Part shown: piece by piece, positions 32,303 to 43,841 of the stretch
Layout of the letters: every line of letters starts with the position of its first letter
Position numbering within the stretch: the stretch's first letter is position 1
Source of the DNA: Euclidia mi
Lineage: Eukaryota; Arthropoda; Insecta; Lepidoptera; Erebidae
DNA: 64,000 bases
Reading direction: 5' to 3'
NCBI GenBank assembly: GCA_944739405.2
Contig: OX123182.2
Location: forward strand, 70,125,183 to 70,189,182
Made by a program: the position numbers and the translations under genes
Notes under the pieces: generated by a model
The model's database searches: none
Seen by the model: only the letters and a program-made list of their open reading frames with translations
What the model was told of the DNA's origin: nothing

Positions 32303-35204
32303 GAATACCGCATATAAACTGTCCCACTGCTGGGCAGGGCCTCTTCTCACCAGAAGGGTTCGGTAATAGTCCAATAGGATAGACAATTGCGGACTGGCGG
32401 AATAAAACTTGTTCAACTGCAATAAACAACGAATGACATACCATCAACAGTATGTACACTTACAAATATTGAATACTATCTTTACATAATTGAACACCTG
32501 CCAATAAAGCTGCAGCCGCCATATACGTAAATACCCACGAATATTGTAATGAAACTGAAATTCGCATATAGTATTCTATAAATAATTCTATCCGTTCTTT
32601 TGCAGGGGATCGTGTTATAGTATCTGATGAATCCGCGAAGCAAATGCAATGCGGGAGTGAATGGCTCAAAGCCCTAAGTGCTGCTAGCTGCTCCAGGCAC
32701 ACTATCTGACTGCTCGAATTAAACTGGATTTACTTTCAATAGATTCATGCAGCTTAGCGCATAATATTAGAATCCCTACGACGGATACGCGAATGTACGT
32801 CTTATAACGGGAGTCATATTATTTTTAATATTATTAAAGAATATAATGGAGTAAATTTTATTTAAGATTAGAATACTCCTGTAAAGTTGGTACAAAATTA
32901 CTAATCCTACAGGGAAGTAGTGCTTTCACTAATGAAGTTGGTTCATGTCACCAGCAAAGTGTTAAGACATGTGATGTTTTGTAATATTATGATGGATTAA
33001 ATCGAAACTGGTCTTAGTTTATAGTCTAGTCTGCCTGATAATTATAATTTAACAATGTATTTACAACGAAGAATCGGCACATTTTTAATGAGTTAAACTC
33101 GGTTTATGAAGTAAAAGCTACTTCTTCTTCGTTTTTGTTATCTGGGGTCATCAACCTCATCTTGGGCATTTGCGTTCCTCACGCGTGTGTCCGGCGTTCA
33201 CTCTGTAGTACAAAGTGAACTCCGGGTACACGCCGAATGGACGCTGGGCGCACGCTCGAGGAACGCGCTACCCCATTGTGAGGCAGGTTTTAATTTTGAT
33301 GAGCTATCTGCTTCTTACGTTTGCATCGTCATCCGATAGGCAGACTTTCGTCATGTCCTTCCGAAAATTCGTCATCATTTATGTAGAAGTGACGAAATAA
33401 ATTCACATCCTACATAACTCGTTAGGCCAGTTATAATAATACTTGTACGTTACAATGGTATAGTTCATGCATGCGTGTGCCATTTGGCCTCGGCTACGAA
33501 TAGATTATCCCTTCATGTCTGCGGATATTGTGAGGGACGAGCTAGCAATTACACAACAAAGATAGGCCGTATCCACCTAACACAATATATCCACAAATGC
33601 TGGGGACAGCGTTTTGCAAGCACTGTGTTTGTTTCGCAAAGAGATAACCAACAGTAATATAGTCTAAGACACAAACGAAAAAGTGTGGTTGTACGGATGG
33701 CATAATAGTAGTGGTTACTTTGTCACTACGTTGTGCTGAGTTGCAAAAAATGTGTTGCACAGAAAGTTATAAAGATTCGAAGTGTTCGTTGAGTTTTAAC
33801 ATAAACCTTAAACGGCTCTTCTATTTAAATGAGGAACAACTTTAGTCACTGCAAGAAAAGAAAATGTATGCCATCCAAGTTTTTTTGCGCTTTAAGTTCC
33901 TCTTTATACTGTTTGAAATGTTAAAACCAACGCTATAAATTAATTACTTTTAGTGTCTGGGTTTTATCTAATCTGTATATTTTGTCTCTGTTTTTAACTT
34001 CAAATAATATATCTGTCTCTTGTTGTTATTTGTAGATTCTACTTCGTCTAAGCGTCCTTGGCACGGAGGCCAGGTCACCGCTGCGCCACCTTGGTCATTA
34101 ATAATGATAACGTTGCTTCTACGAATTATCAACCATAGAGTGTACCCAAGCTTACATACTGGAATGAGCCATAAATTATATTTAGCGTATAATAGCTCTG
34201 ACTGTTTCATCAAACTTCCTAAATGTGCTTTAGTTTGGGAATAGGTTGACCACAATAACTCAAACCAGGTGTATTCAGTGTTAGGGCTTGAGTTAGCAAT
34301 TATATTCAATTCCTAGTTGAGCCAGTATAGTTGGACTATTGTTACAAACGATTGTACCATTATTCCTTACTGTATTGTAACTGTGTTCACTGGAACGATT
34401 TTGTTTAATCAATTGTAAAGTCTGATTGATTTTTACTGAGAATTTAGTGCTGGGTTTTTGCATACTCATACGATTGATTTTTGAAATAGGAAAGTAACTT
34501 CGACTGTTAAGCTTTCCTCAATAAAACAACAGCGCAGACAGAGCAACACAGTGTGCCGCTATGTTGGCTGCAAACGACGACAGCAAAAGTATCTAGAACA
34601 AAAGCGAAATACCCTTTCTCTTATCGTAATAAATACCTTTACCTTTTTTACTCTAGATAGAGGACTTAAAACGCGTTAGAGGTAAAATATGATAGATTAG
34701 CCGTACCTTTAGCCCGCGTTAATGGGCGTAATCTGAGTGATCACTACCATTAAACTGGACTAATCCTACCGAAATATAGGCTTGAATACAAACGCGATTA
34801 TAGATGCGATCTGTACTATAATTAAACACACCCACACGCGACCCAAAGCTAGAATCGGCGACTGAAGTAGCCAAAGCGTGCGAGAACGATTTGAGGTCGG
34901 TGGTCGACACAGATAGCCCGTGGTCGTAACTATTTTCGACCCCTTGCTTACAGTATCATAAGTTGGAATAGGAAGGGTGAGAGAAGTTACCTCCCTTTAC
35001 GCACTCTTCTCTTGGGTCAATGGTTGAAACCATATCAACCGATAGCGGCCACAACAAGCATGTAGTGGCAACTCAGAGGAATGTAGTGGCCGCAGGTGAC
35101 ACCTTGTGCGGCGAGTCTTTATTACGCGGGTACGTCCGCGTGTCTTTGAGTTATCGAGACAAAAGTTCCCCAATGTATAAAATTGTTGTCTAAGCTATAT
35201 TTCA
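32303..35204. other. Unassigned DNA with one dispersed-repeat fragment
   Basis: Positions 32318-32370 (GTCCCACTGCTGGGCAG, then GAAGGGTTCGG) match the repeat remnant near 3150, a common lepidopteran LINE 3' UTR style. Nothing else is assignable and no host exon is supported. Confidence 0.45.
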
Positions 35205-35300
35205 GGATTTCATCAAAATCCATTCTCACGTTTTCGCGTGAAGAGTAACAAGCATCCATACAACTATCCATGATTACAAACTTTTGCATTCATAACAATA
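35205..35300 (+). repeat. Decayed LINE 3' UTR-like fragment
   Basis: The string ATTTCATCAAAATCCATTC, then CGTGAAGAGTAACAAGCATCC resembles the conserved 3' end of RTE-type elements in insects. A weaker relative lies near 40910-40985. Ends are not definable. Confidence 0.4.
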
Positions 35301-36181
35301 GTAATTTATGAAAACTGCAGTCCGTGGTTTAGTTGCGGCGTTATGTGGTTATGTGTAGACCGTGTATGGAACAGACCGCGACAAAGTTTATGCTTAGTCG
35401 GAACGTAAGTGTGTTTCATCGTACATCATTTAAATAAACTCGGTATTTACTTAAGCGTAGAATTGTCAAAACATATTATGTAACGTGCAAAGCAAACGTA
35501 AAAAATAATTTAGCGACAGGTAACCGTAAACAATGCGATGAGTAGTAGACGTTTCGTGTCGATCGTTCGTTGCAAACAGGAAATATATTTATATATATAC
35601 TTATACAACAATAGAATAGAGCAAAAACCGTAGTAATATTTTATTTTTTTCTTTCATCCCCAAATCAGCATGGAAATAATATTTTTATTCTCTTTTTATA
35701 AAAACGACATAAAAGCGGATACGTCGCGAAGATAAGCAAGTTTTACGACCTCCTCGTGGCTGCAAGTGTAGCAATCCATCTCAAGTAATTGCATTATATT
35801 CGGAGTTTGTCGCTCGAATGCCCGGAAGGCACTGTTAGTTATGATTTCTTTCCAATATCTAAACTCTCATACCGTCGAGACCTCACTTTATTCACACCGT
35901 AAACCAAGAGTTAAGGAACACTTCTACAACTATTTAGGAACAAAAAGGCTACACAAAAAAGGACATCGTTTTTGTTGCCCTTTTGTTCTTAAATGGTATT
36001 ACTTTTATTCGATGTTCTAACTCTAACAGTACTATGTTTTCAAATTGTATGAAGTTCCAGAATATTAACGCTTCTATGTTGAGCTCACAGTTAACCAGTG
36101 CAAAAATAAAAAATGCTTCCGAAACATACAAATCATGTTTCATATATGCATGATTATGAGCTGTACGTTGTTCTATATTTA
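35301..36181. other. Unassigned DNA
   Basis: No gene recognised. Confidence 0.5.
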
Positions 36182-36670
36182 CCAACAACGAAGATTCCCT
36201 CCCCCCCGTGGGATTTCCACCTTGTAGTGGTGTGGGGGCTCATTAACCGTGGTTAGGTCACCCACAGTAAAGCTAAGCGAGATCCCGGGAGTGGACGCTT
36301 GACGTGGGGCTTGACGGAGGCCTGCGTAGAATGCATCCAATGGTGCGGGTGCGAGGGACAGTTCTTCTGTCCCTCGCAGTCGGGCACGGTCGCGAGAGGA
36401 GAGGCGTGTCGGTGTTGCGTTGCCGCGCGCCCCATCTCCCGCGACCAAATGGGGGCGCACCATTGTTTCGTAGCGGTAGGGCCGCAGAGGAAGAGGAGAT
36501 GCGGTGTTGCGTTGCCGTCCTCCCTGTCCTCTGCGGCCGCTGGGTGCTTTGGCGGCGGAGCCAACACCTTCATCCGCCGCCAAGGGGGGTTTTGTTCGGG
36601 ACCCGCCTGACCATCTGGCGGGCGGATTTTTCAACCCGACATCAAAAAATAAAAGGCCAACAACGAAGAT
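36182..36670 (+). mobile_element. GC-rich structured retroposon with 14-bp target duplication
   Basis: A 14-bp direct repeat CCAACAACGAAGAT flanks the insert exactly (36182-36195 and 36657-36670). The insert, 36196-36656, is strikingly GC-rich against AT-rich surroundings and ends in an A-rich tail (ATCAAAAAATAAAAGG), so it was inserted by target-primed reverse transcription in plus orientation. It has no tRNA A/B boxes. Between 36350 and 36622 it folds into five consecutive hairpins, two of which share an identical 16-nt core. The overlapping open frames on both strands look like by-products of GC richness. It may be a SINE of unknown head or the 3' part of a LINE; I do not recognise the family. 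Confidence 0.8.
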
Positions 36671-37789
36671 GAATATGATTTCCTTAGTCGTTAACCTTTA
36701 ATATTTTTACCATCCAAGCAGTACCTTCATTATATGTTTTTAAATACAAGTACAACATTTGTTGGGGATAAAACAAAATGTATCCTAAAAGTTGTGTAAC
36801 GTAGTAAAGAGTGCTTGTCATGTACTCAAAGTTTATCCTCGCCGATTTCAACTTTTTCACCTGACGCAATTATTTGCTAGTTGATTTTTCGCGTCTGTAC
36901 CTACATACGGTATTCTATTTCCGAATGTTCTCTTTCATACGGCGCCTGTCCACACAAACACACTTAGGCATTAGGAGATTATATGAGCACACTGCAATGG
37001 TTTGTGATTTAGTTTCTATCTTTAATGGAAGTACGGAATGGGATTTTGCCTACTATTTGTGATATAATTTTTTAACGTTGACGTCTCTTATATGGCGTGT
37101 CAAAATTGAAAGGAAGGAAATATTGCTTCGAATTGCTTTTGCGAACGTGTAAAGATACTAAGGCTTTAGGCAAAATATACATGCTGGCATTATGTATCTA
37201 TTTGAGAAAATCATCTGCAACTGTGTATTTTTTGTGTTGTGTATAAAAAAGAATAATACGATTCATGCTACCAAAGAACAATGGCAGAATTTGGTCTGGG
37301 TTTGTTGTGGCGACCTTAAACTTCATATGAACAAATTAAATTGTTTTTTTTTTCTACGATTTTTAATATTTTCACTTTGTCTCGTTAATGCTGGAGTATT
37401 TTATGGTGATAAAAAGCATTCCAATTGATTACGAATACTTTATTATTTGATTGTTGCCATAGACAATGGTGTGACAGGAATAGACGTGAGTGCTATATCC
37501 GTATCGATTATTAAATAAGTAATCGATACGATCGACCTTTATATAGTTGGTTTGGTTTAAAATGCAGTATTTTAATATTTAATCCACATTATATCAATAA
37601 GCTAATATTTTTGAAGCAAAACAACGTTTAAATCAAATAAAAACGTCACAACATCGTTTTAATGTTGTATCGATTTCACAAAAAATCGATTTAAAATGTG
37701 CAGCTCTGCTTTTTTCTTTGGCTGTGACAGTTAGATGCTACAAAATACTTCTACGTTTTGATGTCAATCTGACATATGTCATTTGATAA
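36671..37789. other. Unassigned DNA
   Basis: No gene is supported. Four ATCGAT motifs fall within 37500-37700, two of them the arms of a small foldback at 37500-37530. Confidence 0.45.
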
Positions 37790-38396
37790 AGGTAGGGACA
37801 AACTGAGCCCACGTACGCAACGTATGCTACGTATTATGACATCTAGACCACGAAAATTCTATGAAAATATATGACTTTGAAACACACTTGTCATACGCAA
37901 TGCTGTCACACGCGTCCTATGCAACGTTCAACTTGTCGCGCCAGATCGGCGTGGGAACGTGGAGGGGATAATCATACGCTATTCCACGCGTAAGACTAGT
38001 GTGTTTCTAGATCTTTCGTTGATAGCGTGTCAGACACGGATTAGACATTGCGGTAAATACCTTCGATAAAATGGGAGACGAACAGCTCATTGATTTGGTT
38101 AGGCGATATGAAGCCAATTATAATATTAAGTAGGTAAATAGCATCTTTTCTTAACTCTTTTTGTTTTTTTTCGCGGATAGGTATATACATTTAAATATAA
38201 CAAACGTAATAAATCGTCTTCAAATTCACTGCCAAACTCAGAAAACATAACTCTCAGAGGCATTAGTCCATTTTCTATGGAAGAACAACAGCGTCTGACG
38301 CCAAATTCGCGTTGCTTACGTGGGATAAGTGTGCACGTATGCTCTCCCACGTCGCACTGCATACGTTGCGTACGTGGGCTCAGTTTGTCCCCACCT
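37790..38396 (+). mobile_element. PIF/Harbinger-like non-autonomous DNA transposon
   Basis: Terminal inverted repeats of 38-39 bp start AGGTRGGGACAAACTGAGCC and differ at one position. They are flanked by a 3-bp duplication TAA (37787-37789 and 38397-38399), the target signature of PIF/Harbinger. At 38071-38133 an ATG opens a 20-codon frame reading MGDEQLIDLVRRYEANYNIK, the style of the start of a MADF domain, and a GTAAAT donor-like site lies right after it. Harbinger elements carry a Myb/SANT or MADF-like second protein, so this may be the remnant of its first exon. No transposase is present. Confidence 0.7.
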
Positions 38397-38987
38397 TAAT
38401 TCAAACGTACCTACCTACATTGTTTAACTTTCATACTATACCTTTTACCTACATTGTTCATTCTTAACTAAACATTTAAACACCGATATCTTCTTTTTTC
38501 GCCTTTCCTGAGTGAAAATAGAATCATTTATACACACTGCTACTTACGCCAAATTGTTTGATATATTTTTTATTACTGTACGCTTCAATTTAATTTCAGA
38601 CATTTTGATGTACGGAGATCTGGCGTTGTCCTTTGTTTCTGAAGCGTGTATATACTAAAGAAAGCGGTGTACATATCACCTGCATAAGGAAGAGAAACTC
38701 CCCAGAAACTTGAACGTGAATGCGTCACATTACTAACCACGTATTGACAAACACTCTAAGTGGGTGGCACTCCGATAATGTTGAAACAAAGGGACGAATT
38801 TGGGTTAATTAAATTTCAGTGTCGAGCTTTGTAGTGTCGGGCTCAATGTCTGAGGCTCGTCACGGCTTCTTGCACAAAGTATAGCCTTATCACCGCGCTA
38901 GTTGGCTGACGCGCGCTCTGGCTCGCACCTCCACCCGAGATTAATGTTCCTCTAATGAATCAGCTACTGTGACAAATCAGGTCCCGT
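38397..38987. other. Unassigned DNA
   Basis: No gene recognised. Confidence 0.5.
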
Positions 38988-39058
38988 AATGGATGGCGCC
39001 TCATGGCGCGACCACAATAACTAACTTATTGTGGTCGCGCCATGAGGCGCCATCCATT
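38988..39058. repeat. Perfect foldback: 33-bp arms, 5-nt loop
   Basis: Arms 38988-39020 and 39026-39058 are exact reverse complements around CTAAC. The arms are GC-rich (ATGGCGCGACC core) in AT-rich flanks. Confidence 0.95.
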
Positions 39059-40671
39059 CATCACATCAACTGATAAATTTTTGATTTTATTATTTGTGGG
39101 GACAGTTTTTACCTAGCTGTGAAAATAATATGTTTTCTGTTTTCTTTTGTGAAAAACCTACTTAAAAGCTTGACTATTTGATTTAAAGGGGCTTAGCAGC
39201 ACCAACGGTTTGGATGATCCATTTTAAAGAATATTCATAAAGATTTAATATGGCACAAAATTATAAAACCTCTATGTCTCAAAATCTTGCTGCGGTATTT
39301 AATAAAGTTATTTACTATTATTTTATCAAATACACTTTATTACTAAGCAGAATATTTCAAAAGATCTCTTGTATGAGATTTTCTATCTCAACACTTTATA
39401 AAATGAAATCTGAAAATGATTTCAAAGTGGTCTAGGAATGTAAGGCAATTGAGTTAAGTTGGTTTGCTAGTAATATTTTCTATCTCTATAGAAAATATTA
39501 TAAAGCTAATGTTCAAATCACATTCTATAAACGAAATTGCTTCTTCGTTTTAAAATAGTCTACAACGCTTTTGCACTTGTTAAAGTTGGGATGTGGCTTG
39601 TTTCACCAGGTTTGAAATACACTTTGAAATCAACGCAAATTAAAACATTTAAGCTGAGATAAAAAATAATATATAAGTGTATACTAATCTATTATTTTAA
39701 TCCCAACTTCTATGAGGCATTATAACATTAGTGCCATCATATTTATGCTAATACGGCATTATAACATAATCGTAAGTTAAAGCTTGACGTGCCTCAAATA
39801 ATTTGTTTTTCATAAAGTATTGTGTATAACGCTGAATACAGGGGCCCATTGAATTCGGCTTTTATACGGCGGTAATGGCCCGGATAACACACATCCCAGC
39901 GTTTGAAGTGATGCTGCCAGATAGTCATCTTAATATGTTACTTTCACCATTGTAAAGAATCAATTCATATTTCAAACTAGGGTATTCTTACTAGCCAGTA
40001 CTCACGTGTCCTGTGACTTTGTGACGTTTGTGAGGGCTATTGTGTGTATGACAATTTGTATATTCAAAACCTTGTATACTACAGCTGTTGTACGCTGTTT
40101 TTTTGAGACATTAGAGGCAAATTTAATGTTTATGCTCCTATTGCTTGGATAAAGTGGTATTGTTAAATGAACAATTTCGATGTTTAAAGTAAGGCTATCC
40201 ACTGGATATGCTCGATTAGATTAGGTACTACCTTGAATAAATAATGCATAATAATTCTTAGAAAATCTAAAGAAACAGCATCAGTAACGAACATATTGTT
40301 ATTAGGGTATCGATCTAGAAACATTTTTTTTATCTCAAAGTGTTTAATCATTTTTGGGGCGGACCATTTTAACACGTAAGTCATTTGAACCTGACCTACC
40401 TACACTAGGACCAAGAATCAAATGGACTTGACATTTGCGTACACCCGTAAAGGACGGACATAGAGTACATCCTGAGTTGGTGTTACCAGATGTTGTAAAT
40501 GTTTACCCTACAATTCTACGAAGTACATATTAACTTTTAAGTAACATTGTATCAAACCTGAATTATAATAATAATAATAATATTCTACCACATTCACACA
40601 ACACCATCTAGTCCCAAACTAAGCAGAGCTTGTACTATGGGTACTAGATAATGGATAAACATACTTATATA
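39059..40671. other. Unassigned DNA
   Basis: No gene. It holds a small foldback at 39471-39500 (13-bp arms, 4-nt loop) and a (TAA)n run at about 40565-40583. Confidence 0.5.
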
Positions 40672-40828
40672 CTTTTTTTTGTAAATACATACATATTATA
40701 CATTGAAACACCCAGACCAAGACAAAAATCCATGTTCATGCACACAAATGTTTGACTTGTGTGGGAATTGAACCCGCGACCTTCGGCGTAGCAGTCGTTT
40801 ACACTCCCGCTGCGCCAACCAGTCGTTC
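40672..40828 (-). mobile_element. tRNA-derived SINE, third variety
   Basis: On the minus strand it reads GGTTGGCGCAGCGGGAGTG (A-box region), then a B box GGTTCAATTCC, then CACACAAGTCAAACA. It ends with TATGTATTTAC and an A run. The head resembles family B but the body differs, so I keep it separate. Confidence 0.65.
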
Positions 40829-42233
40829 CGAAATTGAATACCTTACCAAAAATCTGAGACCGCGTTCTCCTATAATTTTTAATCAATTTGGTATTTCGAT
40901 GCATTTATGAGCTAACTCGAGAAGTTCCATCAATATCCGTTTAGGTATTTTTGCAACGAATAGTAACAAACATCTATACAGCCCAATAAAAAAATAAAAA
41001 TATAGCTAACCTTACAAGGAGGTTTAAATCCATCCATAAGGTGTGCGATAAGCATTTATTATACTTAATATTATTATGTATAACAAAAGTGTCGAATATG
41101 TGGCACTGGCTTCACTCGCCAAATAAACACGAGGCTCAGAGTTATATACCTTTTATTATATTATTTGACACTCAACTTTACTGTCCTTTGAACAAAATTA
41201 ATTTTGTATACAAAATTCTTATTTTCTCTTTATCATTCGAGAATGATTCCAAATAAGTAGGTACCTATTGCGGGGAGTTTTCCTAAAACACTTTTGTTCA
41301 AAGTGTTTAGAGCATACTCTTGCATATTTATTCGGATCCCAGTTTTCTCCTCCTGTTGCACGTATCCACAATTATTTTTGGATCGTGCAGTCCTTTGCGA
41401 ATCTATAAACAAATAATTTCATCACAACAACGAATCGGAAAACAAATTAAATAATTAATCATAGGTTCATGAAACTAAGTAACGGCAAATTGCCCAAAAT
41501 TTGGGTAATTTCCCAAACGCTTCTGTGGTATCCCTAAAAAACATTTAACGCTGTAAAATTAAAAAGTATCGATGACTTTTGGCTAGCTCAACATTCAACG
41601 ACCTGTTGAATTCGATTGTGTAATACTAAAATCGCGGTGAAAATAAAATAGCATTTTTTGGTTTATTGATGTAATTTAGAAATTATTTCCTTATGTAATA
41701 ATACGCTATTTGTATCATTCTATCAATATTATCATGTATAAATAGATATTATAACTAAAATATCGTACTTACGAATAAATGGTTATGTTCTCACATTTCC
41801 GCTCACTATGGCTTTTACAGCCTTCACTGTAACAAATCACCATAATAAATCTGAACCAATGATATTTTCACTAAGCATTCACAATTAATAACAATAATAA
41901 CACAATTTTTCGCGGAAATTATCGAGAGCTCAAACGTTTGTTGGTCACAACATTCAGTTGTGACCAACAAAAAAAACGAAAACTCTGACAAAGACAAAAA
42001 ATGCTATCTTTGTCTCTTTTACTCTTATGTATTTCTGTATGTCATTATCTCGGTCTGTCACGGTATTATTATTTGCTTGTCAAATTCATAGAGATACATC
42101 ATCCTAGTACCTACACGATACCATAGACACGCACCTTATTACCAAAAGGTTACACAAGTATCCCTATATCTCTTAGTCGCCGACGACACCCGCGGGAAAC
42201 CTCGGACAATGAGTAGAACAAAATATACTCATA
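40829..42233. other. Unassigned DNA
   Basis: No gene. A foldback with 15-bp arms and a 5-nt loop lies at 41937-41971. At 42165-42205 a CTTAGTCGCCGACGACACC string resembles the LINE 3' UTR trace near 1815. Confidence 0.45.
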
Positions 42234-42349
42234 TCTTAATATATAAAATCCTTGCGTTACTGACTGACTGACAGACACGCTACAGCCGAAACTACTGGGC
42301 GAAGGAAGATGAAATTTGGCATGTATGTTCCTTGGGGACCGTAGGCGTG
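42234..42349 (+). mobile_element. 5' end of a Helitron-like element
   Basis: It begins TC after A and follows the copies at 2802 and 4635 through CATGTATGTTCCTTGGGG. It then stops at about 42349, where gypsy gag sequence starts. The CTAG end is not found downstream before the next element. Confidence 0.7.
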
Positions 42350-42846
42350 CAGGCAGCTTGTAGATTTGACGGCAGCCGGCTCGTCCAGATGGTCCTGACA
42401 AAGTCTTCAGGGATGGTTGGACCCGCCAAGTGTAGCAAGTGTCGTAGGAATTGCGACGGCTTGCGATCTCCTAGCTCCTCGGCCTTGAGAAGCTGCTTCG
42501 TTTTTTTTTTCTTAGAGACGGAAAGCCGTTTGATGAGTTCGCGCTTCAAAGTGTCGTATTTTCCGGAGGCAGGAGGCGCAGTAATTATGTCTTCTACCTC
42601 TGTGGAGTACTGCCGGTCCAGGTGCGCGATGACGTGGTTAAATTTCGTTTCGTCGTCTGTTATCCTGGCCAATTTGAATTGCACTTCAATCTGGCAAAAC
42701 CATATGTTCGGTTTTTCAGGCCAAAACGGGGGTATCCGCGCGCCGACTCGAAAAAGTTCCATCGAATGTTCTCGATCGCTCGAAATTCGCTCACATTTAC
42801 TCGGGCGACGCACACTGCGCTGGGAATTGTCGCTGTCGCTGCTCAT
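42350..42846 (-). pseudogene. Ty3/gypsy Gag, N-terminal fragment
   Basis: The minus-strand ATG at 42846 opens a gypsy-type Gag: RVGARIPPFWPEKPNIWF, then TKFNHVIAHLD, then ELIKRLSVSKKKK, then EELGDRKPSQFLRHL and IWTSRLPSNLQA. These are conserved steps of the capsid of insect gypsy elements. It is cut at about codon 166 by the junction with the Helitron end. The frame runs on into Helitron DNA to 42292, giving a chimeric tail. Zinc knuckle and pol are absent. Confidence 0.82.
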
Positions 42847-42873
42847 CCTCGTATTCTGAAGGGGTCACCAATA

Positions 42874-43202
42874 TGGGCTGCACCAGTGCAGATGTGATGA
42901 AATATGAAGGAGAGAGAGCTTGAGTTTTGAAAGCGTATAATTTCCAAAGCACAGGATACAGGCACAATAGATGGTATAAGCAGTAAGATAAGGCGTAAGT
43001 ACAGTACAGCTGAGTCCCGACAAGCGAATGGCGTGATCGTAATGCGAATATAAAACAACCGAGCGTGCGTTCCGCGTCAAGCATAGGATGTGACTGGCGA
43101 GGAGGTCCAACGGCCGTCTGCACCTGCGCCGGCATCGGGATTGGAATGTCTACGTCATGAGGCTCTTTATCAATGAACGGCACACAGAGACAGATCATAA
43201 CA
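42874..43202 (-). repeat. Gypsy LTR and leader, tentative
   Basis: Upstream of the Gag start on the minus strand, TTGGTGACCCC (42861-42871) looks like a primer-binding leader of insect gypsy elements. Before it, a segment starting TGTTATGATC at 43202 could be the LTR. There is no second LTR for confirmation. Confidence 0.45.
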
Positions 43203-43324
43203 TAATATTTTATAACTACATAAATACCTATGATAGATAGATAGATATTGTGTAAGATGACGCTGTATGTGTGTGGATATGCTTAAAATAGATAAATACT
43301 TTTATTTACTTAAATTTAATATGA

Positions 43325-43788
43325 TTGGTGTCTAGGTCCGCCACACCATGTTTCCGTCCCTGTCTCCCATTCCCTAGGAGGGGCACGCCTTTCGCGGATT
43401 GGTCGCCGCGATCGTCGACGTGAGGGACAGTCCAGAACTTTCGATTCGCTAAATACGTGTCCGCCAACCGTATCGCACCGCGCCGCTCCCGCTATAATTA
43501 TTACCGCTTATACAAAACCACTCGCAAGTGAAAGTGATTTGTGTAGTGGAGTGAATCAAGCAGCTTCATCCCGAAAACACCAGGAGGCTGCCATTTGCAA
43601 GGAAGGAGGACTGACGTACAAGGTAAGTGCCCCTCATCATTAGAATATCCTATACCCACTCACAATCCTTTTCCACATCCTCTTCCCTTATCCAATCCTA
43701 GGCGACTAAAACCCGCCATCCTTTATATAGAGTCCATTTCTTCTCCAAGTCGCCTACAACCCTACGGTTTCGGTGTAACGCCGAACCA
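43325..43788 (+). repeat. 5' LTR of BEL/Pao copy 3
   Basis: The end is firm (GCCGAACCA then seven T), by comparison with copies 1 and 2. The start at TGGTGTCTAGG is the best TG but is diverged. It contains GTAGTGGAGTGA (43543-43554) and a splice-donor-like AAGGTAAGT (GTAAGT at 43623-43628). It represents a different LTR subfamily from copy 1. Confidence 0.75.
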
Positions 43789-43841
43789 TTTTTTTGATCC
43801 ATACGAGTCGGATTCATTTACGTTTTTATACGTTATTGTTT

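Noticed and set aside
32145..32459. ORFs with long Ile-Tyr repeats
   Set aside because: Translation of an (AT)n microsatellite at a SINE tail.
36179..36672. Open frames of 100-150 codons on both strands
   Set aside because: GC richness suppresses stops on both strands, and the segment is a structured retroposon with target duplications; the peptides match no family I know.
38126..38362. 78-codon minus-strand ORF in the Harbinger-like element
   Set aside because: No transposase or MADF motif could be read in it; kept as non-coding.
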